Positions 53,860-64,000 of a DNA stretch of 64,000 nt are shown here, in pieces. The notes beneath the pieces were generated by a model. The model searched no databases. It was not told the origin of the DNA and saw nothing but the letters and a program-made list of their open reading frames with translations. Source of the DNA: Symbiodinium natans. Lineage: Eukaryota > Sar > Dinophyceae > Suessiales > Symbiodiniaceae. The translations under genes and the position numbers were made by a program. The stretch spans positions 28,501 to 92,500 of the forward strand of contig CAJNDS010000227.1 in the NCBI GenBank assembly GCA_905221605.1, read 5' to 3'. The stretch's first letter is position 1. Every line of letters begins with the position of its first letter.

Positions 53860-56800
53860 CAGGCTTCCACCCATCCAGATCCTGCAGGCCCGGCAAGCCT
53901 GTGGAAACAGATGAGCTTCTTAATTAATGAAGAAGACATCGAATGCTGCCAGCACTGCGCCTGCCCATGATGGAGATATCGGCATCTGCGGCAGCTGGAC
54001 AGCACACTGAATCTAAACAACACCGCAAAACAGCTGCAACGAGAAAATGCGTGCGCCCCCCAAGCACTTGCTTGTTCTCGGTGTCCGTTTCTTGTGTGTG
54101 TGTGTGTGTGTATGTGAATGTGTTTGTGTGCGATCACATCTCGGCCCCTGGCTCTCGTTGGATTGGATCTGGACTTCATCGAAGCTTACCTCGTCCCCTG
54201 CCTTTCAAAGCCGAAACTGTAGCTGGCCAGAATTATCCAAGCAAGTAGAGCGTCGGGGGCCTGGAGTCGCCCAGCTTCGGCAGAAGGAGATGGGCCCTCG
54301 AAGACTGGGGTACCTTGTGGGCTCCGCCAGCTTCCCAAACTTGGAAAACTTCAATGTCAAGCTGGCTGCAGAGCCGGCCACTTGGCAGAAGAAGGATTAT
54401 CTTCGGTTTCAAGTGAAGCTTCACAGCTTCAAGTGTCAGGATCGGTAGCGCAAGTCGGAAGTAGAAACAGGCTGAACTCCTCAGCACCAAGGCCGTGGCC
54501 AGCCACTCGCACGCGGTATCCTCAAAACCCAAAGGAAACAAGCATACGCAAACCAGAGAATACAATGCTACACACAATTTGCTCGATCAAGAGCAACTGG
54601 ACATCAAACTCACCATCACGATGTATCAGAAGTGCACTTGGCTCTTGCTGCGTGATGCTAACGAAAATGATGTGCTGCATAGGTCGGACGATCTGAGATC
54701 AAGACCCCCTTGCAGCTTCGTAGCATCAAGCTCCGACACTCTCTTGAATAGAGGCTTGCCTCCAGTGTAATGTGAAGAAGCTGATTTTGAAAGGCTCAAG
54801 GCGGCCCGCTATCTGCCGAGGCCCTATGCCTAAGCTACTGAACAAACCTCATGTGGTCCCTATGACCTGCTATGGAGCCTCCTATGGACTCCCCATGAGC
54901 TCCCAGAGAATCGTACCAATTCCTTGATTGGAACCTCATGGACCTCTTCGCCCATGGATGACCACCCATGGACCCCGGGAACCAATCTCCATGCACCCAC
55001 GCCTATGCACCCCGTTCAGCTTTGGAGCCTTCTGGATTCTCTGGATGGTCCGCCTATGGACTCTTTTATGAAGGAGATCGTGAAGATGCGAACGGGACAT
55101 CAATTAGGAGAGTGCATCCGTACAAGAAACGGGGACCAAAAGTGGCTGTCCCATTCACGGGCATTATGCTGAGTTTAAACCTGTCATAATGAGTGAATCC
55201 CGCACACGGTCCCAACGGTGCATACCACTACTGATTTTATGATCAGGAGAGCAAGATGCGGAAGATCAATGGAACAATCAGGCACTAGATTCATAGCGTG
55301 TTGTGAGCCAGGGTAGTTTCCTTGTAGTAGCAGATATGTGGGCCATGGAAAAGCTCCCATTAACAGGATTCGTGGACAGGCGCTGACAGCTTATACTTCA
55401 TTGGCGCCCGAACGCATGAGTTGTCAATGCCAAAATATACAATCATCATAAGCACCCATTAAAGCCCTGCAAAACTTCATGCAGCCAAACACCTGTAAAT
55501 GAGTGAGCACAACGACCCCAGGGAACATTCTAATTAGCGGACCTGGAACCCCTATGAACCCCCGTGGTCTTCTGTGGAACCCTTTCGACCCTCTGGAAGC
55601 TCCATGGACATTCCATGGACCGCCACAGCCACTATAAACCCCGTGACTGGAGTAATGAGTGGAACCCCCTATAAACCGAGACTGGCCTTCCTCCATCTCA
55701 CTCCATACGGACCCCTGGGACTCTGCTGTGAACTCTCGCTAGCTCAGACCATGCTTCCTGCATCCGGTTGACATGCAGGCCGTGTCGAGGCGGGCCACAT
55801 TAGCGTTAATATTGCGTTTTGTTAAAACCGTGCTGTTGAAGCAGCGGCCGTTTTGCCGGGCACAGCAGGGAGAACCAGCTACGAGTACAAGCTGCTGTCA
55901 CGGCCTGCCCCGCTGGCAAGTGAAATCCAGCCACCGCGCCTGCATTGCTCGCTGGCTTCCAGTACGGCCCCAGTGAAAAACTTTTGACGACCGAGGGTTT
56001 CGAGCCTGAATTCCTACAGCCTTGGCACCCTTTGGCGAACTGTAAGCGCGCTGCGATGCCAGCCCGCGTAGCTCTGTGCCAAAAACCTGAATGTACACAG
56101 CATGATGCATTGATTGCTTCAAGTGAGCCAGTCTTTCAGTCAAGAGAACCATCGCCGTCGCGATTGGTTGCGTGCTGGGTGTGTTTCCTCCCGTGTTCCT
56201 TCCTCCTGCTTGCCTCAGGCGCTGTCACTTATCCCCCGAGTCCTCCAAGTCAGGCTCTTACAGAAAGCCATCTAGCTTGACATGGTTGACCCAAATCTAC
56301 TGGGCTCAGCATCTTGTGGGAGTAATTATGGGACCCGACGAATGCGGTCAGAGACGTGTCCTGGGCACCTTTGCGGACATCGCTGCCGGGCATGACTTGG
56401 TACAAGTATAATGGTGAATGTCCACGCACGTACGCACTTTATATCTGACTCTACCTTTCACCCCCTCCGATTCGACCCGGGCCAAAACATGGCCTTGCTT
56501 CGGTCGGCTGCCTAGAGTTTTGGATGCCCTGCTGCGTGAAGCGTCAACATTGACGATCAGGTGTTGAGATGCTGAGCACGCTGCTTTGACAGCCAGGAAG
56601 GAAAGCTCCTCGCAACAAGCCAGTCTACCAGCACAGAGATTGCATTTCATGCATGGCAAGCGCATTGGCAAGGCTGCTAGGGATTACTCGCACTAACGAC
56701 TTGAACTGCAATGCGTTGAGCCTCTTAACTGAGTCTCAAGCACCTGCGGAACGCTACTGCAAGGCTGTGTCATGCCAATATTTGAGCACTGCCTCATCCT

Positions 56801-57400
56801 GAAGGCAACGGCCATGGACAGGTGAGGATACGTCCGGCTGCTCCTTTCCAATCCCACTTGCAAGCTCGATGCGAGCCTGGTAAGATGGTGGTAGAACTGA
56901 GGGTCTGGCATGGACATTCACCCACTGGGTCAAACATTTGTAGAAGCCTTCCAAACATGTCCAAAAGTCGTTGCAAGTGACCAAGCATGCATCTACTGCA
57001 GCAAGAAGCCTGGCGGATACTCCTGGCAGCATCGCACGGCGTGCTGGATTGTTGCAAGCTCGTCTTGTGTCAACAACATTCAACAGCCCACAACAACGCA
57101 GCTTCAGAAGCATCAGCCGCTCTTTGGCATCCGGGGCTTCTTGCGCTTCTTCATCTTCCTCTGGTGAGCGGGCATTTCAGACACGGGTCAGACTTTCATC
57201 AGACAGTGAATCTCGTGCTCTGCCTCTCCCTCGTATTTGGTCAGGTCAATGTACCTCGGTAGATGACCCCGGGCTTGCTGCTAACTTGTCCTTCTAGCGT
57301 CATCGAAAAACTTGTGGGGGACTGCAGGAACAAAACCTAATGCTGCTTCCTGAGGAGTCACTGGGAGTCACTGGCGTCGCACATGGGAGGTTGCGCATTG
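53860..57400. other. No confident gene; expected position of upstream peroxidase exons
   Basis: Contains a (GT)n tract at about 54092-54115 and a degenerate CCATGGACC/CCTATGGAC repeat region at about 54850-55060 and 55540-55680. Minus-strand stretches such as CSQLDIEVFQVWEAGGAHK (near 54310-54380) and ARIELASGIGKEQPDVS (near 56820-56880) look coding but do not match the missing peroxidase motifs. Confidence 0.35.
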
Positions 57401-57582
57401 AGCCAAGGTAAGAGTTTTTTTTTTTTTTTAGCCTGCAGGCCGCTTTAGCCAAGGCGCCCTGAAAGGCTAAGAGCAGCAATTCTCGGGCTGCCGAGGCAAC
57501 ATTTAGGGACCTCAAAAAGTAAAGTGCTTGGACACCCACACCAGGTGGGGTTTAGGCAGACAGACCACCCCGGATGGACCCC

Positions 57583-57606
57583 TGCCCCCCCCCCCCCCCC
57601 CCCCCT
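57583..57606. repeat. Poly-C run
   Basis: About 20 consecutive C bases, shortly after a T-run at 57417-57429. Confidence 0.95.
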
Positions 57607-57949
57607 CCCTGTGGTCTGCCTGTGGGTTCAACCTGCGGTTGGTAAGATACTCCGCCAGCTCCACGGGGGCCAGCTTTCGTGATATGCCCGTTGCATAATC
57701 GGAACGATTACGCAAAGCATGGCATAAACCTGTTGGAAATTCAGGTGGACCCTCAACCAAACCCATCCATGTCTTCTTAGCACTTGAGACAGCACCAGCA
57801 ACATTCGGTTTCATTACATCATTCAGTATCAAACGCTAATTTCTTCGTTTGTCGGCTTGTTGAATCCGCCGACCCCGCTGTCGGCGTCAGTGAAATCCCG
57901 AAGGGTCTCCCCTCCCCTTCCGCCCGTTCTGACGGCTCCTTCCTGTCCT

Positions 57950-58380
57950 ACCTTGATTGCTTTGATTGCCCAGCCCCGCCCCACCGCCCACACCGCCTCC
58001 ACCATCCCCACAGCCCGCCCCCGCCCTCACCGCCCCCACCGCCCACAAATAGCTCCTGTACCCCCTCCTGTCCTCCATGCCCCCCTGCGACCCCCCCTTT
58101 CCCGCCCACACCGCCCCCACCGTCCCCTGCACCCCTTCCTGTCCTACCTTGATTGCCCAGCCCCGCCCCACCGCCCACCCCGCCTCCACCGCACCATCCC
58201 CCTGTACCCCTTCCCCTTGCCAGCTCCGCCCCACCGCCCACATCGCCTTCAAAACCCCCACAACCCGCCCTCGCCCACACCGCCCCCACCGCCCACAAAC
58301 TCCTGTCCTCCATGCCCAGCCCCGCTCCACCGCCCTCCACCATCCCCCTCTGCCGCCTCCCCTGCGACGCCTCCCCCACC
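57950..58380. repeat. C-rich minisatellite, block 1
   Basis: Degenerate array of CACCGCCCACACCGCC, CTCCTGTCCTCCATGCCCAG and CCCCGCCCCACCGCCCAC words on the plus strand. It translates as Pro/His-rich or, on the other strand, Gly/Trp/Val-rich low-complexity frames, which I treat as artefacts. Confidence 0.93.
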
Positions 58381-58640
58381 TAGAAGTTGAAGTGTTCTCA
58401 CGGTTTCAACTCGTCGATTTTCTTGAAGTGCCTGAGTCTGAGTGGCAACATGAGGAAATCATTTTGCAACTGTGCTCACCGAAGGACGTGACGTACGACA
58501 CCTTGCGTGAGGCTGCCCTGCGTTTTGAGCGCATGAACAACCGTTGGGATCATTTGAACATGTTCCAGGGTGATAGCTTGCTTGTTTGCGCAGAAGGAAA
58601 GGTGGTAAGCCCAAGAGTCAAGGTGGCGGTCCTACCTTGA
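58381..58640 (+). CDS. Coding island inside the minisatellite, unidentified
   Basis: The only stretch here with ordinary protein composition, on the plus strand: EVFSRFQLVDFLEVPESEWQ, then HEEIILQLCSPKDVTYDTLR, then EAALRFERMNNRWDHLNMFQ, ending in a stop near 58640. It predicts amphipathic helices. The flanks are C-rich repeat on both sides, so this is a fragment. A capsid/gag-like retroelement piece is a guess from context only. It is on the strand opposite to the confirmed genes. Confidence 0.45.
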
Positions 58641-59950
58641 CCAGATCGCGCGCCCCTGCCCTCACCGCCCCCACCGCCCACTCCTGTCCTCCGCCTCTGC
58701 CACCCCCCTGTCCTACTTGGGGAAATTGAGAAGGGCTCCAATGCATGCCCAGCCCCCCCCCGCCCACACCGGCCCCACCGCCCACCACCATCCCCAATGC
58801 CACACCGCCTCCACAGACCCTGTCCAGCCCCGCCCCACCGCCCACACGCCCACGCCCCGCCGCCCACAAACTCTTGTCCTCCATGCCCAGCCCCGCTCCA
58901 CCGCCCTCCACCATCCCCCTGTGCCGCCGAAATTGAACCAAGGGCTCCAATGCATGCCCAGCCCCCTCCCCCCCCGCCCCCCCACCACCACACCTTCTAC
59001 AGGACGCCTCTCCCATCCCCCTGTCCTACCTGCAAATTGAATGCCCAGCCCCCCCCCGCCACCGCCCCCACCATCCCCAATGCCCCCACACCGCCGCCCT
59101 CCACCATCCCGTTCCACCACCATCCCTACCCTACCCCTTCCTGTCCTACCTTGACCACCCCCGCCCACAGCCCGCCCCCGGCCACCGCCCTCCACCAACC
59201 CCTAAGTGTTCTAACCATCCCTACCCCTTCCTGTCCTACCTTAACAACACCACCACACCGCCCCCACCGCCCACAGACTCCTGTCCTCCATGCCCAGCCC
59301 CGCTCCACCGCCCACCACCATCCCCTGAAAAATTGAAGTGTTCTAAGGCCCACCCACACCGCCCCAACCACCCCCACACCATCCCCCTGTACCCCTCCCC
59401 TGTCCTGCCTTGATGCCCACCGCCCCCACCGCCCACAGACTCCTGTCCTCCGTGCCTCTGTGACGCCTCTGCCATCCCCCTGTCCTACCTGCACACCGCC
59501 CCCACAGCCCACCACCATCCTCCTGTCCAGCCCCGCCCCACCGCCCACACCGCCTACACCACCCCCACAGACCCTGTATGACCCTGTCCAGCCCCGCCCC
59601 ACCGCCCACACCGCCCACACCATGCCCAGCCCCGCTCCACCGCCCTCCACCATCCCCCCTGTAACGCCTCTCCCACCTCACAATTGAACTAAGGGCTCCA
59701 ATGCATGCCCCGCGCCCCCTGTGACGCCTCCCGTGTGACCTGTTCTAAGGGCTCCAACGCATGCCCAGTCCCCCCCCCACCACCAGCCCTGTGTCCTACC
59801 TTGACCACCCCCGCCCACAGACTCCTGTCCTCCATGCCCAGCCCCGCTCCACCCCTCCACCATCCCCCTGAGACGCCTCTCCCATCCCCCTGTCCTACCT
59901 GGAAATTGAAGTGTTCTAAGGGCTCCAATGCATGCTCCGGCACTAGCACT
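58641..59950. repeat. C-rich minisatellite, block 2, with higher-order units
   Basis: Continues block 1. Longer units recur: GAAATTGAAGTGTTCTAAGG (about 59329 and 59901), and the word AAGGGCTCCAATGCATGCCC (about 58733, 58942, 59691, 59745 and 59919). These are separated by variable numbers of CACCGCCCAC words. The array ends near 59950. Confidence 0.93.
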
Positions 59951-59999
59951 GCCGGCTGCCGCGCTCCCGGCATCGGCGGCATTGGCGGCAGCCATTCAA

Positions 60000-62900
60000 T
60001 CATACTGTCAATCTAGCACACGCGAATCAATAGTATGACTCTGTACATGCTGCCATGATGGCCTTGCGGCATTAAAAAAAGCCAAGGCCCCGACTGCCTC
60101 TTTCCAGGAGCAGGCCGCACCTCCACTGAAATACGAGGATACTGCATGAGGGTCACAGCAAGCATTGTGAAGCAGCTGCCAAGGACGTGCTGGCCAGACC
60201 TCTTCTGGTACTTGACCTCCATCTGGCATCACCTCAGATGCCATCTTGAGACACCATTATCCCTTAAGAGAAAGGCAAAACAGGTGATGCTTGGGCCCAG
60301 ACGGTGTCATGCTTCACCGCGATCCATCTGTCTCCCACCTGCGTGCGGGGAGCTGCTTGCGCAGGGCAGTACCACTGCAGTACCATGGACAATATGCACA
60401 ATAGATGCAATCAACACAGAGGCAGTTTTTGGTGTCAGGCAGGCAGCGAGCGCTGTTTCAAGTGCAGCCAACAATTGGAATGCAAAGAGGTGACCTCAGT
60501 AACCTCCCATCCAACAAAGCAGACGGAGGCGGTCTCCCACAAGCTGTCCACTTTGCCAGACTCTGCCAGGTTCAGTGCGCCCACCGACACCATTTTCGGC
60601 CAGCGAATGGACAGGTCAAGCAGGGGGAAGTTGGCGTGGGACATCGTGGGACATCGTGGGACTCTAAGAGAGCTGCTTCCCTCTGCAAACGCCATGGACA
60701 CAGTGCAGCTTCGGACGGTTGGAGTCGGAGTCAGGATGCGCAGCTTTTCTCTTCCGGCTTCTGCCTGTTCCGTGGTTAACACAACCGGAAAACAAGAAGG
60801 AAGCCGCGATTTTTGACGTTCAGCATCGTTCAGCCCTCACTTGAGTCCTGTCCATGCAGTGCGAGGTGCATAACCGTTCAAGAAGCTCTGGAAGCCATGG
60901 TGTCCGTGGTGTGGCTACGTGGCTGTGATCTGTAGTGGTAGTCGGCTAGGAGGCTTAGAGCGTCCTGGCGCCTTAGAGTTCAGCCTTCGTTGGAGGTGGC
61001 GCCGATGTTCGGAGAAAATGCTCAGCTTCCTCAATCCTCGATTGACAATGACCCTCCAAGCCCTGGGTGGGCAAGAACCGAAACACTCCCACGCCAGAAG
61101 GCCATTTGTCCAACTTTTCGAACCTGAGGTGTCAGAACACAGCACTTCTGCTTCGTTCTGTCTCAGACAGTGACAGGACCCCGCAGCCCCACTTCCCAGG
61201 ATCATTGGCTCAATATGGCTCAATGCATATGAGGCTCTCGGGGTGTAGCACTGCAACGACTGTTCCGGGATTGACAGAGAACCACTCCTGAGTTCAGAGA
61301 ACGGTGCATCTTCAACAGACTCCTCCTCCTCAATCAACAATTGAGCAAATCCTAGAAGTCTGCAGCGTGGGCCAAGTCACTGCGAATCGCTGGCGCACGG
61401 CGTCGCTGCGCTTTGCAAAAATGGCGTTTCGTATCCTGACGGGAATCAATGGAGGCAGTCCGTGTTCTGAACCCAGCACATTTCGGACAAAGAAAGAAAC
61501 ACCATGCAAAACTTGCAAGACCTCCAGTGCATGCAGGGTTCTCCAGCAGTTCTGAGCAGTTTGATGTGACGTCCAAACCCTCTTTGCATCGATGGTAAGC
61601 ATCGTTGGCGTAATCCTGCAGATTTGGCTGGAAGCTACAAAGCTCATCTGGCTCAGTCGTAGCCCCAAAGCGGAACAGCGCAAGAGTGTAACATTAAGAC
61701 GAGGCCACATCGCCAGCGGCAGGTCTGCGCTTGACGAGGAGCATGAACAAGGGAGGGAAGTGGGAGCGCGATTTCGACCACGGAATGACCACCGGACATG
61801 TAAGTGGGAGCACGATAGGAGCGAGCGCACAGCACGTTGGAGGGAGCAGGTTCCAAGGCCCAAAAGCGGTGACAGTTCTGCATGAGGAGATTGCGCATTG
61901 GACCGATGCGGGAGCGCAAATAGTTTCCAAACATATCTCGTTTAGGATGACAACCACAACCCCCCGAATCCGCATGCAAGCACGTGCCTAGATGGGAGCG
62001 AACGATTTCGGGTGCGCTCAGGCAAGACGCGGATAGACGCGGATGCAGCCGTCACCTAGCCCTCCCTACCCTCCACGTTGGAACTGACACACTGCCTGGA
62101 TAAAATGCGTCAACATGCAAGCGCCATGTCACTCATTTCAAGGCTTGCCGTCTCAACAAAACCAAAACAAGACTGCGCTGGCTTTCCTGATCCAGCGGAC
62201 CCTCACCCCGTGGCATCCTGGCAAAATGAAGAAAGAAACTTGAGAATCTCATTCTGCTCTGAAAACAGATGATGCCAGCCTGGTCTCAATGGGGCAAACG
62301 CGAAGCGTGCCTCAGGTGGTTATTGCTCTGCGGTTTAACTCAGATCGCCGGGCTTGACACGACGTTCAATCCGAATTCCCATTCGAGCCCACACAAGTCG
62401 TGCAGTCCTGCGGTTGAATACAAGTTCTGGGTCGACATACACGATTACTATGTCAAGTCAAAACCCATGCACACCTGCTCTCAGGACAACTAGCACATGT
62501 TAAACCCGACGGCTCCCCACGCAGGCTTGACGGGATTTCACATGCGAGGTTCTGTCTAAAGCCAATCCCCATGCACGTAGCCACAGCTTTGTGTACCCAA
62601 ACCCCGGCAGAGCCAGGAACTCCAGAAAGAAAACAGCGTGTTCAACGGGGGACTTGTAGGGGAGCTGCTACGATGGGGAGGGGCTCCACGCAGATTTGTT
62701 TATGACATATCCAGATACAATGGCATAGGCATACAAACCTGTGTCGTGGGACCTTCACGCCAACCTAGCACACGCTTCGCGATGCGACTTCATGTCAAAG
62801 GTTGCAGCGCAAACTACGTGATTGCTCAACCATGGGGAGATAAGAAGGGCACGACCCAACCGTTACCTAAACTCGTGCGCCAAGTACTGTAAGAGTGAGG

Positions 62901-64000
62901 AAGGGCAAGGCCAGTAAGAAGAGTTCTTGTTCCGAAAGAGGGGGCCGGAAATAGCGAGTAGAATAGAGGCATTGAGACAACGGTAGTCGAAAAGAATGTG
63001 GCGCTCAGAGGTGACCTGGCCAGTGACCCTGAGTTCTCATTGGCCTGCTTTTTCTTTATTGGCTCTGGAAAGTGCAGGAAGAGTTTGAACAGCAATCGCG
63101 CTCCAGAAACTTCTAAGATGTGAGGAGACTTCAATACTCGGACGCGGACCACCCTGCCACTAATACTCCGCTACTCCATGAATGCATACGCTACCGCACT
63201 TTGGTTGCGAGTACCATTTGCATGCATCTTGCACAAGCTTCACAGATGCGGTGCTTCGCTGACACATGTTCGATGTTTTAGCAGATGGATGCAATGGGCT
63301 GCCACCATGCCACTGTGTTGGACAATCAAGAGGCCATAGGGATTGGGCAAAGCCGGGCTGTGCCTGCTCGTTGCACAAAGCAAAGAAAGAACCAAGAGCC
63401 GCAACTCTGAGTTTTTTGAGCTGCTGCAAGCCCAGATGCAGAACATTGGCATACTGACCCGAGAAAGTGACGTTGCAGAGGGTGCTGAAGTTCTGCCAGG
63501 CCTTCGCGAAGGTTGGATATGAACATGTAGTCTGCCAACACCGGCAAGACGGCTCCAGGAACGCTATGGTCCTGGCGACACCATTCCTGAGCTGAAATGA
63601 GGCTGAGAACAAGCCGGCATGCTGGTGAGCAGAGTGTATGGGCCAAGGCCTCAGGCGACAGGGTAAAGGAGCAGCTCACCTCCTTGACCCCTCCTCCCTG
63701 GCAAGCCCGACACCCGAGAAACCAGCTTCGTTGGTTTTGCGTGCCCTCGTACTGTAAGGGTTGGCTCAGAGGCCCATGGTCCCGTCAGGGGAGCCTTGAA
63801 GATTTGCCGACGCAGCCCCATGAGATGCTGTATTGCAATGCCTCTGGGCCGCCTACCTGCCGACTGAAAACAGTCGATCGAGGTATGTTGCGGTCGCCGC
63901 ACCAGACACAAGGGGAGATGATGCGGCTACCGACAAAGAAAATAACATCCAAGTGCTGGCTTCTGCTGACTTTCACGCTGCGTGCTGGATCATCCACCAA
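60000..64000. other. Right end of the window; no confident gene
   Basis: Minus-strand frame 61340-60915 (142 codons, starts MLIEEEESVEDAPFSELRSG) is the most protein-like; others are 61863-61330 and 63612-63160. A plus-strand frame at 62638-62892 reads RFAMRLHVKGCSANYVIAQP. None has a motif I recognise, and no splice chain was built. Confidence 0.3.

Noticed and set aside
57829-59995. Long Pro-rich (plus) and Gly/Trp/Val-rich (minus) frames
   Set aside because: Translations of the C-rich minisatellite; composition follows the repeat and frames overlap on both strands.

Overview
The window reads as nuclear DNA of a dinoflagellate, probably Symbiodiniaceae-like, although the species cannot be fixed from sequence. 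Four signs support this. Protein-coding sequence is cut into many short exons. The introns end in AG but mostly begin with GC or GA rather than GT. A 13-base piece matching the 3' end of the dinoflagellate spliced leader lies just upstream of one gene. Every gene I could confirm lies on the minus strand, as in dinoflagellate unidirectional gene arrays.

Layout in window coordinates. 1-2100: possible exon edge, then 1.5 kb of AGT-type micro/minisatellite. 3180-4480: an FHA-domain gene. 4873-7033: an SLC13-type anion transporter with TrkA-C-like domains. 7969-11683 and 12261-15105: tandem ABCG half-transporters, both rebuilt to 766 residues. 15.3-24 kb: broken pieces of one non-LTR retroelement family in both orientations, with short repeats. 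25.2-26.2 kb: a cluster of G-run/C-run hairpins. 26806-32086: a complete pyruvate phosphate dikinase (PPDK) gene, rebuilt as 24 exons and 914 codons plus stop. 33255-34736: a helical-protein gene with a C10-like stretch. 39-46.2 kb: scattered coding exons, including a TPR gene. 46.9-49.9 kb: a 2H-phosphoesterase-like gene. 53.1-53.5 kb: the last exons of a class I haem peroxidase. 57.9-59.95 kb: a C-rich minisatellite with a coding island inside it. The rest is mostly unassigned.

The genes do not form an obvious pathway. PPDK is carbon metabolism, the transporters move anions and unknown cargo, and the peroxidase removes peroxide. What unites them is gene architecture. I resolved 43 introns by requiring frame and family continuity. 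Their donors are 22 GC, 12 GA and 9 GT, and all acceptors are AG. At 21 of 43 introns, at least the first two intron bases are repeated as the first bases of the next exon. That is the footprint expected if introns arrived by insertion with a short target duplication. The two ABCG copies share intron positions but use different donor dinucleotides at one of them.
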